From Methylobacterium sp. NMS14P (lineage in GTDB: Bacteria; Pseudomonadota; Alphaproteobacteria; Rhizobiales; Beijerinckiaceae), in contig NZ_CP087106.1 in assembly GCF_028583545.1 (NCBI RefSeq), positions 4,708,501 through 4,772,500 of the forward strand: a DNA stretch of 64,000 nucleotides. Direction: 5' to 3'. The notes beneath the pieces were generated by a model. It worked only from the letters and a program-made list of their open reading frames with translations. It had not been told where the DNA came from and did no database searches. Shown here piece by piece: positions 54,311-62,757 of the stretch; the stretch's first letter is position 1; each line of letters starts with the position of its first letter. A program made the translations under genes and the position numbers.

Positions 54311-54877
54311 TCAATGGGTCGTCCGGCCCTCGACGGCCGCCTTCAGGCCCTTGAGCCCGTCCGCGAAGTAGCGGTTCATCGCCGCGCGCCCGGCCTCGTC
54401 GCTGAGGTTCTCCGGCGGCTCGTTGCCGGTGTCGCCCCGGTAGAGGCGCCCGATCCACGACACCTTGGAGCCGGTCCCGTCCGGGGTCACGGTGAGCGTC
54501 GCAGAGTAGGAGGAGACCGGGAGCGCCTTCAGGTCCGGGTCGGACATCCGGTACGAGTAGGTCCGGCCGTCGGCCAGCCACTCGTCCAGCCCCTCAACCA
54601 GGGTGCCGCCGGCCTTGAGGGTCACCCGGCGGGTCGTGCCCTCGACATTGCCGCCGCTGGCCTCGGCCTTGGCCACGTCGGGGTGCCAGCGCCCGATGCC
54701 GCCGAAATCGCCCACCACCTTCCAGACCGCCTCCGGGGGCGCCTGGATGGTGATCGACTGGTCGATCTTCTGCGGCGTCGGCCCGTGGGCCAGCGCCGCG
54801 CCGGCGAGGCCGACGACGGCGAGGCCCGCGGCGAGGGCCGGGACGAGGGCCGGAAAGAGGGCGAGGGGCATCCGCAT
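54311..54877 (-). CDS. mxaD: MxaD, periplasmic SRPBCC-fold protein
   Basis: The 188-residue protein has a signal peptide (ending GAALAHG, about residue 31) and a START/SRPBCC domain (SITIQAPPEAVWKVVGDFGG, IGRWHPDV, SKVSWIGRLYRGDTG). MxaD is reported to help the interaction of methanol dehydrogenase with cytochrome cL. The start is 2 bases after the mxaL stop, so translation is coupled. Confidence 0.92.
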   Translation of the reverse strand: MRMPLALFPALVPALAAGLAVVGLAGAALAHGPTPQKIDQSITIQAPPEAVWKVVGDFGGIGRWHPDVAKAEASGGNVEGTTRRVTLKAGGTLVEGLDEWLADGRTYSYRMSDPDLKALPVSSYSATLTVTPDGTGSKVSWIGRLYRGDTGNEPPENLSDEAGRAAMNRYFADGLKGLKAAVEGRTTH

Positions 54878-54879
54878 GG

Positions 54880-55947
54880 TCAGGTCCTGATCGCTCCGGT
54901 TGGAGCAGGGGTTGGAGCAGGGTGGGCCGCGCGCCCGCGGAGCGCGCGAAGGGCAAGGGCGAGGGGCCCCGCCAGGAGGGCCAGGAGCGTCAGAGCCAGG
55001 GCCGCCGCCAGGAGGGCGGGCCGCGGGTCGAGGCGGCCGGGCAGCGGGCGCGGCGTCGCCGCGGCGCGCAGAGGGGCGGCGAGACCGCCCGGGCCGTCGA
55101 GATGGACGTAGCCGAGGCCGGTCTCGGCGGCGAGGCGCTTCAGGTAGGGCTCGCGGACCGACGAGAGGTGCTCGGTGCCGTGGGCGGCCTGGGCCCCGAA
55201 GGGGGCGTTGCGCGGGTTGTAGCCCTCGCGGGATTCCGCGTCGGCCGGGGGCGGCCCGGAGCGGTTCTCCTGCTGGACGTCGCCCTCGCCGAGGAAACCC
55301 GTCTGGCGCCCGCGATCGTCGAAGCGCGGGATCGGCGACAGGCCGTAGCCGCCCGCGCCGACGATCAGCCCGCGCACCGCGCCGGGCCTGCCGTCGAAGG
55401 TCGGGCCGCCGGAGACGGGCAGGGGCGGCGTCTCCTGGCCGTCGGTGAGGAACAGGAGGTCGGCGTCGATCTCCCCCGCCATGGCGATCGACCGGAACAG
55501 GCCGGCCGCGACGCGGCTGTCCCCCTCCCAGGCCATGCGCGGGTCGAGGGCCGCGATGGCGCCGTCCAGCGGCGCGAAGTCGGCGCAGACCTCGACCGGC
55601 GTGAACAGCAGGAACGGCCGCCGGTCGGTGAACAGGCCGAGCGCCACCCGCGAGCCGCAGGGGAGGTCGGGCAGCGTCGCCCGCAGCGCCGCCTTGACGG
55701 TCTCGAGCCGGCTCACGGACCCGGCGGCGGCGGGATAGTCGCGCACCGCCATGCTGCCGGTGATGTCGACCACCGCCAGCACCGACACGCCGGTGCGGGT
55801 GACCGGAATCGGCGGGGCGACCAGGGCCGCCAGCGCCAGCGCGAGGGCGGCCGCCAGGGCGCGGAACCGCCCGTCGCGCAGGTTGCGGGCGACGAGGGGA
55901 GGCAGGACGGCGGGAAGGAAGGGGGGAAGGACGCGCCGCTCTCTCAC
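54880..55947 (-). CDS. mxaL: MxaL, VWA-domain membrane protein
   Basis: The 355-residue protein starts at GTG 55947, which overlaps the mxaK stop (GTGA). It has a membrane helix near the N-terminus (ALAAALALALAALVAPP), a von Willebrand A domain with the MIDAS start VLAVVDITGSM and DLLFLTDGQETPP, and a C-terminal membrane helix (LLAAALALTLLALLAGPLAL). MxaL, with MxaA and MxaK, is required for calcium insertion into methanol dehydrogenase. MxaL pairs with MxaC, the second VWA protein of the cluster. Confidence 0.92.
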   Translation of the reverse strand: MRERRVLPPFLPAVLPPLVARNLRDGRFRALAAALALALAALVAPPIPVTRTGVSVLAVVDITGSMAVRDYPAAAGSVSRLETVKAALRATLPDLPCGSRVALGLFTDRRPFLLFTPVEVCADFAPLDGAIAALDPRMAWEGDSRVAAGLFRSIAMAGEIDADLLFLTDGQETPPLPVSGGPTFDGRPGAVRGLIVGAGGYGLSPIPRFDDRGRQTGFLGEGDVQQENRSGPPPADAESREGYNPRNAPFGAQAAHGTEHLSSVREPYLKRLAAETGLGYVHLDGPGGLAAPLRAAATPRPLPGRLDPRPALLAAALALTLLALLAGPLALALRALRGRAAHPAPTPAPTGAIRT

Positions 55948-56576
55948 GGGCCACCCCGCGGCTGGCCGGGGGTGTCGGTCCAGATCTTCTTCGGCTCGGC
56001 GCGGAGCTCGTCCCCGGTCTTGCGGTCGAATTCCGGGTAGTCGCGCACGAGGCGCGAGGCGACGTCGAGGTTGTACTTGGCGTCCCAGAACTCGGGCCGG
56101 GCCTGGAGGGCGCGGCGGTAATCCTGCCGCGCCAGCGTCACCTGGGGCGCCGCCTTGTCGAGGTCGCCCCGGCCGATCAGCGCGAAGGCCTGACGCATCC
56201 GCGCGTTGCCGATGACGTACCGCGCCCGGGCCGCCTCCCGCACCGCGCCGGCGCGGTCGAGGGCGTCGAGGAGGGGCTCGGTCTCGCCGAGACGGTCCCG
56301 GGCGGCGAGGAAGCCGATCCGCGCCGCCAGGAGGGCCGGCCGCGCGCCCGGGTCGACCGGCCGGTCGCGGCCCGCCTCCAGGGCGGCGATCCGGTCGTCG
56401 TCGCGCGCGGCGCTCCAGCCCGAGACGGCGAACCACAGGGCGGCGGCCGCGAGGACCAGCGGCAGCGCGATCAGCAGGGCCGGCCGGACCCGGCGCCACG
56501 CCGCGGCCAAGCCGGGGCGGGGAAGGGCGGCGCGGCGGCGCGGGGCCGGGCCGTCGAGGAGGGCGCCGGCGCTCAT
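55944..56576 (-). CDS. mxaK: MxaK, membrane-anchored TPR-like protein
   Basis: The 210-residue protein starts at ATG 56576, overlapping the mxaC stop (ATGA). One membrane helix (about 32-55) is followed by a helical domain with TPR-like repeats (AREAARARYVIGNARMRQAF, KAAPQVTLARQDYRRALQAR) and the end PEFWDAKYNLDVASRL. It is part of the calcium-insertion machinery with MxaA and MxaL. It is coupled to mxaC and mxaL by 4-base overlaps. Confidence 0.9.
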   Translation of the reverse strand: MSAGALLDGPAPRRRAALPRPGLAAAWRRVRPALLIALPLVLAAAALWFAVSGWSAARDDDRIAALEAGRDRPVDPGARPALLAARIGFLAARDRLGETEPLLDALDRAGAVREAARARYVIGNARMRQAFALIGRGDLDKAAPQVTLARQDYRRALQARPEFWDAKYNLDVASRLVRDYPEFDRKTGDELRAEPKKIWTDTPGQPRGGP

Positions 56577-57625
56577 GCCGCCCTCCGCGCCGCCGCGCCC
56601 GCGGCCTCCGCCGCGGTCTCCGCACCGGCCGGGGCCCCCGCGAGGTCCGCCTCCGCGAGCTTGGCCAGGACGAGCAGCGCGAGGCCCAGGGCGGCGAGCG
56701 CGGCGGCGAGCCCGGTCAGGTCCCGGCGCGGGCGCTCCTCGACGTAGGGAATCGGGTCCCGCTCCAGGGCCTCGATCTGCCGGATGGCGGCGGCCACCGC
56801 CTCGGCGCCCTCTGCCTCGAAGGCGCGGTAGGGCACGCCGAGGCTCTTGAAGAACAGGTCGAGATGGCGTTCCGGCGCGGCCTGGGGCGTGTCCTCGCCG
56901 GCCGGCCGGTCGGCGATGCCGGGCGATCCCTGGGTGCGCAGGAACAGCCAGTACAGGTTCGGCCGGATCCGCGCGAACGCGGCGCGCAGCTGGTCCTGGA
57001 TGCGCGGGTCGATCACCGCCGCGCCGTCGGAGACCAGCAGGAGCACCCGCGAGGCGCCGACATCGATCCCGAACTGCGACAGGGCCATGCCGAGGCCCCG
57101 GCCGATATTGGTGTAGTCGAGGCCGGGCCGGTCGATGGCGGCGATCGCCGCCCGCACGGCGTCGTGGCGGTCGGTCATCGGCATGACCAGCATCGGCGCG
57201 GTGGAGAAGGCCGTCACGGCGAACAGGTCGTGCGCCCGGGCGCCGACGAAATCGGCCAGCAGGCGCCGGGAGGCCGCGGCCTTCGACTCCTCGGCGCCGG
57301 AGGGCTGCCGGCCCGCGAAGGTCTCGTTCATGCTGCCCGAGCGGTCGATCAGCAGCGAGACCTGCGCGCCGATGCCGAGGCGCTCGATCCGCGCGCCCGT
57401 CCGGTAGGGGCCCGCCAGGGCCACGATCAGGCCGGCGACGGCCAGGACGCCGGCGAGCGTCAGCGCCCGGCCGAGCCAGGCCGAGAGGGGGTCGGCCGGG
57501 GCGGCGGCGACCGCCGGCACCGACGTCCGGCGCAGGGCCGTGCGGGCCAGCGGCAGCAGAGCCAGCGGCAGCAGCCACAGGACCCAGGGATCGGTCGCGC
57601 CGAGGCGGGCGAGGAGATCGGTCAC
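56573..57625 (-). CDS. mxaC: MxaC, VWA-domain membrane protein
   Basis: The 350-residue protein has two N-terminal membrane helices (about 15-30, PWVLWLLPLALLPLAR; about 50-75). A von Willebrand A domain with MIDAS DRSGSMNETF (about 95-104), SRVLLLVSDGAAVIDPR and YTNIGRGLG follows, with a C-terminal helix (GLAAALAALGLALLVLA). Belongs to the BatA/BatB-like class paired with MoxR ATPases. The gene is 4 bases after the mxaA stop. Confidence 0.92.
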   Translation of the reverse strand: MTDLLARLGATDPWVLWLLPLALLPLARTALRRTSVPAVAAAPADPLSAWLGRALTLAGVLAVAGLIVALAGPYRTGARIERLGIGAQVSLLIDRSGSMNETFAGRQPSGAEESKAAASRRLLADFVGARAHDLFAVTAFSTAPMLVMPMTDRHDAVRAAIAAIDRPGLDYTNIGRGLGMALSQFGIDVGASRVLLLVSDGAAVIDPRIQDQLRAAFARIRPNLYWLFLRTQGSPGIADRPAGEDTPQAAPERHLDLFFKSLGVPYRAFEAEGAEAVAAAIRQIEALERDPIPYVEERPRRDLTGLAAALAALGLALLVLAKLAEADLAGAPAGAETAAEAAGAAARRAA

Positions 57626-57629
57626 GGCC

Positions 57630-58583
57630 TCACGCGCTCCGCTCCGCCGCCGCGAGCCGCGCCAGGAGCGCCTCTGCCTCGGCGCGGGGCCAGGCCGCGC
57701 GCGCGGCCGGCAGGCGGCCGCCGAAGAAGGCGAGGCGCGAGGCCTCGAAGAAGCGCGCGAGCTCCGCCCCCTGGCCGCGGAAGGCCCCGTGCCGCGCGAG
57801 GAAGGCGCCGAGATCGTCGGCCAGCACCCGCCTCCCGTCGGTCAGGTCGAGGCCCCGGTGCAGGGCCAGCAGCGCCGCCCGGTAGGCCTGATCGGGCTCG
57901 GCCCCCGCCTGCCGGCGGAGCCCGCGCAGCGCCGCCGCGAAGGGGCGGCCCCGCCGCTGCCGGAACGGCCCCCAGGCGCGGTCGTGCGCCAGCGCCAGCA
58001 CCGCGAGGCCGGCGAGGGCGCCGAGGCCCGCCGCCGCCGCGACGTCCGGTGCCGGATCGATCCGCCCGCCGCGTCCGTCCGGGCGCAGGTACTCGGCCGG
58101 ATCCTCGCGCCGCTGCGGCTGCACCTCGCGCAGGGGCGAGACGCCGAGGCTCCAGCCCGGCACCTGCACGGCGGCGGTGGTGAGGCCGGTCGCCGCCTCG
58201 CTCGCCAGCGTCAGGGGGAAGCCCGGCACCTCCAGGGTGCGGGCGTCGAGGGCGGCGTAGAAGCTCTGATAGGTCAGGCGCAGGCGCACCCGCCGGGCGC
58301 CGGCCACCGGGGCGTCGTCGACCGCGACGGCGCGCAGGTCGAGCCAGTAGGTCACCGGACCGGGCCGGGGCAGGGTCGCGCGCTGCAGCCGGAAGTCGGG
58401 ATCGGCCAGGATCTCCACCTGTGCCTCGACTAGGTCGCCCAGGAAGATCCCGAAGGGCCGCGGGCTGCGCACCTCGACGGAGCGCACCTGCGCGGCGGCC
58501 GGGCCGGCCGTCAGGGCGAGGGGCGCGGCCAGGACGCCGGCGAGGAGACCGGCCAGCAGGAGGGCGGGACCGCGCGCGCCCAT
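57630..58583 (-). CDS. mxaA: MxaA, membrane protein for methanol dehydrogenase calcium insertion
   Basis: The 317-residue protein has a signal peptide (about 1-32, ending PAAAQV), a periplasmic beta-sandwich (PFGIFLGDLVEAQVEILAD, GPVTYWLDLRAVAV, RVRLRLTYQSFYAAL), one membrane helix (about 188-205, AAAGLGALAGLAVLALA) and a cytoplasmic helical tail (YRAALLALHRGLDLTDGRRV). Oxygen-tolerant BatD-like topology. MxaA is needed for holo-enzyme formation. The gene is 2 bases after mxaS. Confidence 0.92.
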   Translation of the reverse strand: MGARGPALLLAGLLAGVLAAPLALTAGPAAAQVRSVEVRSPRPFGIFLGDLVEAQVEILADPDFRLQRATLPRPGPVTYWLDLRAVAVDDAPVAGARRVRLRLTYQSFYAALDARTLEVPGFPLTLASEAATGLTTAAVQVPGWSLGVSPLREVQPQRREDPAEYLRPDGRGGRIDPAPDVAAAAGLGALAGLAVLALAHDRAWGPFRQRRGRPFAAALRGLRRQAGAEPDQAYRAALLALHRGLDLTDGRRVLADDLGAFLARHGAFRGQGAELARFFEASRLAFFGGRLPAARAAWPRAEAEALLARLAAAERSA

Positions 58584-58585
58584 GC

Positions 58586-59440
58586 TCAGGTCGTCATCAG
58601 GTGGCGGGTGAGCGCCTGGGCGTCGAAGCGCCCGGCGAGCCGGAAGACCCGGCGCGCGAAGGGCGCGGCGGCGCGCTCCAGGGCGGCGACCCGGTCCCGC
58701 TCCCGGGCGATCCAGGCCCGGCGCAGGCTCGGGCGGAGCAGGACCACGCGGCGGCCGCCGCCCTCGAGGTCGTCGAGCTCGACGAGGCCGAAGGCCGGCA
58801 GCGCCTCCGCCTCGGCGGGGTCGGCGAGCAGGATCGGCACCGTGTCGTGCGGCGCCAGGGCGGCGAAGACCCGGGTGATCAGGGCCTCGGGCCAGCGGAA
58901 GTCGGAGGCGAGGAAGACGAGCTTCGGTCGCCCGGCGAGCCGCCGCGCGGCCTCGAGCATGCCGGCGCAGCCGCGTCCCGCGCGCGGCGCGCCCGCGACC
59001 CGCTCGGCCGCGGCGACGGCCGCGCCCCGGTGGCGGGTGGCGGGGAGGGTGAGGTCGTCGCGCAGGGTCTCGTCGCAGCCGATCAGGCCGAACCCGTCGC
59101 TGATCCGGGTCGCCGAGACGGCCAGGGCCCGGCAGAGATCGCCCGTGAGCCGAGCCCGGTCGGCCGTGCCGCGGAAGCCCATCGAGGCCGAGAGATCGAC
59201 CAGGACCCAGGTCTCGACCGCGGTCCGCGCCTCGAAGCGGCGGACATGCACGCCCTCGAACGGGTCGCGCAGCGTCGCGCGCAGGTCGATGCGGCGGGCA
59301 TCCGGCAGCTGCAGGAACGGCACCTGATCGCGGAACGGGCCGGCGCCGCCGGCGTCGCGCCCCCGGTGGAGGCCGGCCCGGCTGCCGCGCGGCCGCCAGC
59401 GCGGCAGGTAGACGATGTCGGCCGTGCGCGGGTCGCTCAC
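58586..59440 (-). CDS. mxaS: MxaS, DUF58-domain protein
   Basis: The 284-residue protein starts at GTG 59440, overlapping the mxaR stop (GTGA). It carries a DUF58/VWA-like fold (FEARTAVETWVLVDLSASMG, with DLSAS as the metal-site motif) and the later strand PKLVFLASDFRWPEA. DUF58 proteins accompany MoxR ATPases; together with MxaR and the two VWA proteins it forms the metal-insertion machine. Longer in-frame starts fall inside mxaR and are rejected. Confidence 0.9.
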   Translation of the reverse strand: MSDPRTADIVYLPRWRPRGSRAGLHRGRDAGGAGPFRDQVPFLQLPDARRIDLRATLRDPFEGVHVRRFEARTAVETWVLVDLSASMGFRGTADRARLTGDLCRALAVSATRISDGFGLIGCDETLRDDLTLPATRHRGAAVAAAERVAGAPRAGRGCAGMLEAARRLAGRPKLVFLASDFRWPEALITRVFAALAPHDTVPILLADPAEAEALPAFGLVELDDLEGGGRRVVLLRPSLRRAWIARERDRVAALERAAAPFARRVFRLAGRFDAQALTRHLMTT

Positions 59441-60468
59441 GGCGCCGGCACCGTCTCGAACGCGGCCCGGCACAGGGCGGGCACGATCGCGCCGCGCTGC
59501 AGCTCGTGGACGGGCTCGAGGAAGACGCGGTGGGCCATCACCTCGGTGAAGACCGCCCGCACGTCCTCCGGCACCAGCCAGTCGCGGCCCTCCAGCCACG
59601 CCCGCACCCGGGCGGCGCGCACCAGGAAGGCGACGCCGCGCGGCGAGGCGCCGCCCTGCACGAGGGTGGCGGTGTCGAGGCCCGGGAGCCGGATCCCGGC
59701 CTCCGCGGGGCGGACCAGCGCGTCCCAGAGGGCCACCACGTAGGCCTCGATCGACGGCTCCGCGCGGACCGCGTGCTGGATCGCGGCCGCGATGCCGCCG
59801 ATCCGGGCGTGGTCGAGCACGCCCTCCGCGACCGCGCCGACGAGGGCGTCCGTGTCGTGGAAGCGCGGGTCGAAGACCAGGCTCCGGCGCACCGCCGCGT
59901 CCCGGGGCGCCTCCAGCCCGATCTCCATCAGGAAGCGGTCGCGGGCCGCGGCCGGGAGCTCGAAGGTCTCCTCGCGCTCGACCCGGTTGCGGTCGGCGAA
60001 GACCTGCAGGTTCGGGAACGCGTAGGTGCGGCCGAAGGCCTGGACGCTGCGCTCGGCCATCAGCCGGAGCAGCAGGGCGTGGACCTGCGGCCGCGCCCGG
60101 TTGATCTCGTTGAAGAAGAACACCGAGAGATCCTCGGCCCGGGCCAGGACCGGGCCGGGATCGACCCGCGGCCGGCCGTCGGGGCCGAGATAGGTGTGGT
60201 AGATCAGGTCGGTCGGCATCATGTCGACCGTGCCCTCGACGCGCTCGTAGGCGCCGCCCAGCGCCCGGGCCACCGCCCGCAGCAGGGTGGTCTTGCCGAC
60301 GCCGACATCGCCCTCGAGCATCACGTGGCCGCGGGCGAAGATCGCGATCGTCACGAGGCGGATCGCCCGCTCCTGCCCGACCACCGCCTTGGCGACCTCC
60401 GCCTCGAAGCGGGCCGCCGCCGCCCGCCAGTCGGTGAGCATCGTGTCTCCGGGACGGAGGGTGTTCAT
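59437..60468 (-). CDS. mxaR: MxaR, MoxR-type AAA+ ATPase
   Basis: The 343-residue cytoplasmic ATPase has Walker A GDVGVGKTTLL (about 54-64), Walker B VFFFNEINRA (about 115-124) and the MoxR-specific AFPNLQVFADRNRVER and AARDRFLMEIGLE tract with sensor residues. A C-terminal lid follows. It probably remodels methanol dehydrogenase or its assembly partners. 136 GC-rich bases without a gene separate it from mxaI; they contain palindromic stretches that may shape transcript levels between mxaI and the accessory genes. Confidence 0.95.
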   Translation of the reverse strand: MNTLRPGDTMLTDWRAAAARFEAEVAKAVVGQERAIRLVTIAIFARGHVMLEGDVGVGKTTLLRAVARALGGAYERVEGTVDMMPTDLIYHTYLGPDGRPRVDPGPVLARAEDLSVFFFNEINRARPQVHALLLRLMAERSVQAFGRTYAFPNLQVFADRNRVEREETFELPAAARDRFLMEIGLEAPRDAAVRRSLVFDPRFHDTDALVGAVAEGVLDHARIGGIAAAIQHAVRAEPSIEAYVVALWDALVRPAEAGIRLPGLDTATLVQGGASPRGVAFLVRAARVRAWLEGRDWLVPEDVRAVFTEVMAHRVFLEPVHELQRGAIVPALCRAAFETVPAP

Positions 60469-60604
60469 GAAACGGTGCCTGCGGTGTCGGGCGGGGCGCC
60501 GGAACGGCGGCGCCGGGTCTCGGTGCGGCGCGGCGCCGAACGTCGCTGCGGGCCGGCGCCGCGGCGCGGGCCGGCCCCAGGACGGTCGGACCGCTCGGTC
60601 GGGA

Positions 60605-60895
60605 TCAGTTCGACGAGATCTTGGCGACGTCGTACTCGAACTTGCCGGTCTTCTTGGCGTTCTCGATCCGCTTCCTGTTGCGCTCCTCCATCTGCTTGAT
60701 GGATTCGGCCTGCTTGCTGACCTCCTTCGGGTCGTGCTTGGGATCGTACTTGGTCCCGGCGACCTTCTCGGGGAAGCCGGGCTTCGGCTGCCAGCAATTG
60801 CCCGGCGCCTTGCAGGTCTGCCCGTCGTAGGCCAGCGCCGGCACCGCGAAGGCCGCCCCCGCGATCAGCATCGCCACCGTGATCACTGTGCGCAT
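60605..60895 (-). CDS. mxaI: MxaI, methanol dehydrogenase small subunit
   Basis: The 96-residue precursor has a signal peptide (MRTVITVAMLIAGAAFAVPA, cleaved near ALAYDG). The mature subunit of about 74 residues has two cysteines (QTCKAPGNCW), a lysine-rich helix (EVSKQAESIKQMEERNRK) and the end KFEYDVAKISSN. MxaI is the beta subunit of the alpha2beta2 calcium methanol dehydrogenase and interacts with cytochrome cL. It is 82 bases after mxaG. Confidence 0.97.
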   Translation of the reverse strand: MRTVITVAMLIAGAAFAVPALAYDGQTCKAPGNCWQPKPGFPEKVAGTKYDPKHDPKEVSKQAESIKQMEERNRKRIENAKKTGKFEYDVAKISSN

Positions 60896-60977
60896 CGTTG
60901 ATTCCTCCGTCTCTTCCTTGGCCGGTCGGGCCGTTGGTTCGCCCCGTCTCCCGCGGGGCGCGACTTGCCGAGAACGG

Positions 60978-61565
60978 CTAGTCCAGCGGCTTGCACTGGC
61001 CGGGCACGTCCTTGGCAAAGGTCTCGCCCTCCTTGAAGGGCTTGTAAGTCTTCTTCTGCTCGTCGGTGAGCCACTCGGCATCCTTCACCGGACCCGTGTA
61101 GAGATGGCGGATCCAGGCGATGACCTGCAGCATCTCGTCGGGATTGAGATCCTCGTTGTGCGGTCCCATCATGCCGTTGGCGCCGCCCCACAGGGTCGAG
61201 AACAGGCCGACATCGGTCGTGTTCGCCGGGTAGGTCCAGTAATCGTCGTTGAGGCCGGGCCCGACCTTGCCCTCGCCGAGATGGCCGTGGCAGCCGGAGC
61301 ACGAGGTCAGGAACAGGCTCTCGCCGTTGCGCAGGCAGGACTTGTCGTCGATGTAGAGATTCTTGCCGGTCTGGAAGAAGGTCTTGACCGCCTGCGAGTC
61401 CCGCCCGCCCGGCTTGCCCTCGGCCGTGTCCATCGCCTCGCCGGTGATGGTGTTGCGGAAGACGATGCCGGTCTGCGGGCCGGACTGGGGCTGGGCGCGG
61501 GCCGCGACGGGCATCGCCACGGCGAGGGTGAGAAGGGCGACGCGGGCCGAACGTACGATGAGCAT
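60978..61565 (-). CDS. mxaG: MxaG, cytochrome cL
   Basis: The 195-residue periplasmic c-type cytochrome is the specific electron acceptor of methanol dehydrogenase. The signal peptide ends at AARAQP. The heme site is CSGCH at 89-93. A methionine in GGANGMMGPH (about 127-136) provides the probable sixth ligand. The sequence SCLRNGESLF and the end KDVPGQCKPLD are family-typical. 68 bases separate it from mxaJ. Confidence 0.96.
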   Translation of the reverse strand: MLIVRSARVALLTLAVAMPVAARAQPQSGPQTGIVFRNTITGEAMDTAEGKPGGRDSQAVKTFFQTGKNLYIDDKSCLRNGESLFLTSCSGCHGHLGEGKVGPGLNDDYWTYPANTTDVGLFSTLWGGANGMMGPHNEDLNPDEMLQVIAWIRHLYTGPVKDAEWLTDEQKKTYKPFKEGETFAKDVPGQCKPLD

Positions 61566-61633
61566 CTGTTGAGCGGATCCTGATGTCCTGATCGATGGCC
61601 CGGGCGCGCCGGGCCGGTCTCGGTGGGGCGGCC

Positions 61634-62542
61634 TCAGTTCGAGGCGACGACCGGCACCCCGTCCTGCTTGAGGATCGCCGCGATCGCCGGTCGGGCCTTC
61701 TCGATCCCGGCGTCGAGGGCCTTGCGCAGGGCCTCGTCGTCCTTGCGCACCCCCATCGACTGGTCGAAGACCTGCGGGACCTTGCGGCCGTCGCTGCCGA
61801 CCGTGTCGGCCGGGACCAGCGTCATGCGCAGGGGCGTCGGGGAATCCTTGACGTAGCGGGCCACGTCCGGGCCGAAGGCGACGCCGACATCGGCCTTGTC
61901 GTTGGCGACCTCGCTGACGATGCGGGCCGGGTCGATCTGGGTGTACTGGTTGCGCGGCGAGCGGAAGTTCACCAGCGAGTAGAGGTAGGCCATGTCCTCC
62001 TCGTAGCGGCCGATATCCTTGAGCATCGCCTCGCCGGGCGAGCCGAACGGCACCACCATGTGGTCGAGGGTCTTGAGCCGCGGGTCGGACCAGGACTTCA
62101 CGTCGAGATCCTTGTCGGCGCGCGTGATGAAGACGTAACCGCTCCGGTAGTACGGCCGGGTGGTCAGCACCCGCGGGTCGTCGCTGTCGAGGCCGACGAC
62201 CACGTCGCAGGTCCGCTTCTCCAGGCCGTCGCGGACGAGGTAGATCGCGGGCTTCTCGAGCCAGACGAAGACGGGCTTCTTCCCCATCGCCTCGGCGACG
62301 GCGATTGCGACGCGGTTCTCGAGCCCGGAGCCGTCCCTCATCGAGAGCGGCGGCTGCTTCTCGGAGGCGCAGATCCGCAGGGTCGCGGGGTCGGCCGGCG
62401 GGGCGGCCGGGGCCTTGCCGGGCTCCGACTGGATGGCCTGGGCCTCGGATTCCTGGGCCGCCACCGGCCCGGCGGCCAGGGAAGCGAGCGTCAGGACGGC
62501 GGCGAAACGGGCCGCCAGGATGCGGGCGCGCGGGCGCGGCAT
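61634..62542 (-). CDS. mxaJ: MxaJ, periplasmic binding-protein-like assembly factor
   Basis: The 302-residue protein has a signal peptide (ending GPVAAQE, about residue 30) and a family 3 solute-binding fold (TLRICASEKQPPLSMRDGSG, CDVVVGLDSDDPRVL, VFITRADKDLDVKSWSDPRL). MxaJ lies directly after mxaF in all mxa operons and is needed for methanol dehydrogenase maturation or activity. The lack of transporter genes nearby is consistent with a chaperone role rather than import. Confidence 0.95.
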   Translation of the reverse strand: MPRPRARILAARFAAVLTLASLAAGPVAAQESEAQAIQSEPGKAPAAPPADPATLRICASEKQPPLSMRDGSGLENRVAIAVAEAMGKKPVFVWLEKPAIYLVRDGLEKRTCDVVVGLDSDDPRVLTTRPYYRSGYVFITRADKDLDVKSWSDPRLKTLDHMVVPFGSPGEAMLKDIGRYEEDMAYLYSLVNFRSPRNQYTQIDPARIVSEVANDKADVGVAFGPDVARYVKDSPTPLRMTLVPADTVGSDGRKVPQVFDQSMGVRKDDEALRKALDAGIEKARPAIAAILKQDGVPVVASN

Positions 62543-62701
62543 GGACGTTGATCCCTGTTGTCGAAGCGTTTCTTGATGGCGTGTCCGGATGGCGTGTCCG
62601 GAGGGACAGGCGGGGCGCCGGAGGGCCCCGCCCGTCGGGATCCGATCCCGGAACCCCGCCGGCCGAGGGGCCGACGGGATGCAGGCGGCGGTTACTGGGG
62701 G

Positions 62702-62757
62702 CCGTTACCTGGCGCCCGTTACTTGGCGCCCGTTACTTGGCGACCGTTACTTGGCGG
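62702..62757 (-). repeat. Four 14-bp tandem repeats over the mxaF stop codon
   Basis: Copies of ccgttacttggcgn start at 62702, 62716, 62730 and 62744 (the first has c for t at one position). On the mxaF strand each copy ends in aagtaacgg or ggtaacgg, so each contributes a TAA. A 14-base period puts successive TAA codons in different frames, so the four copies supply stops in all three frames. Confidence 0.9.
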
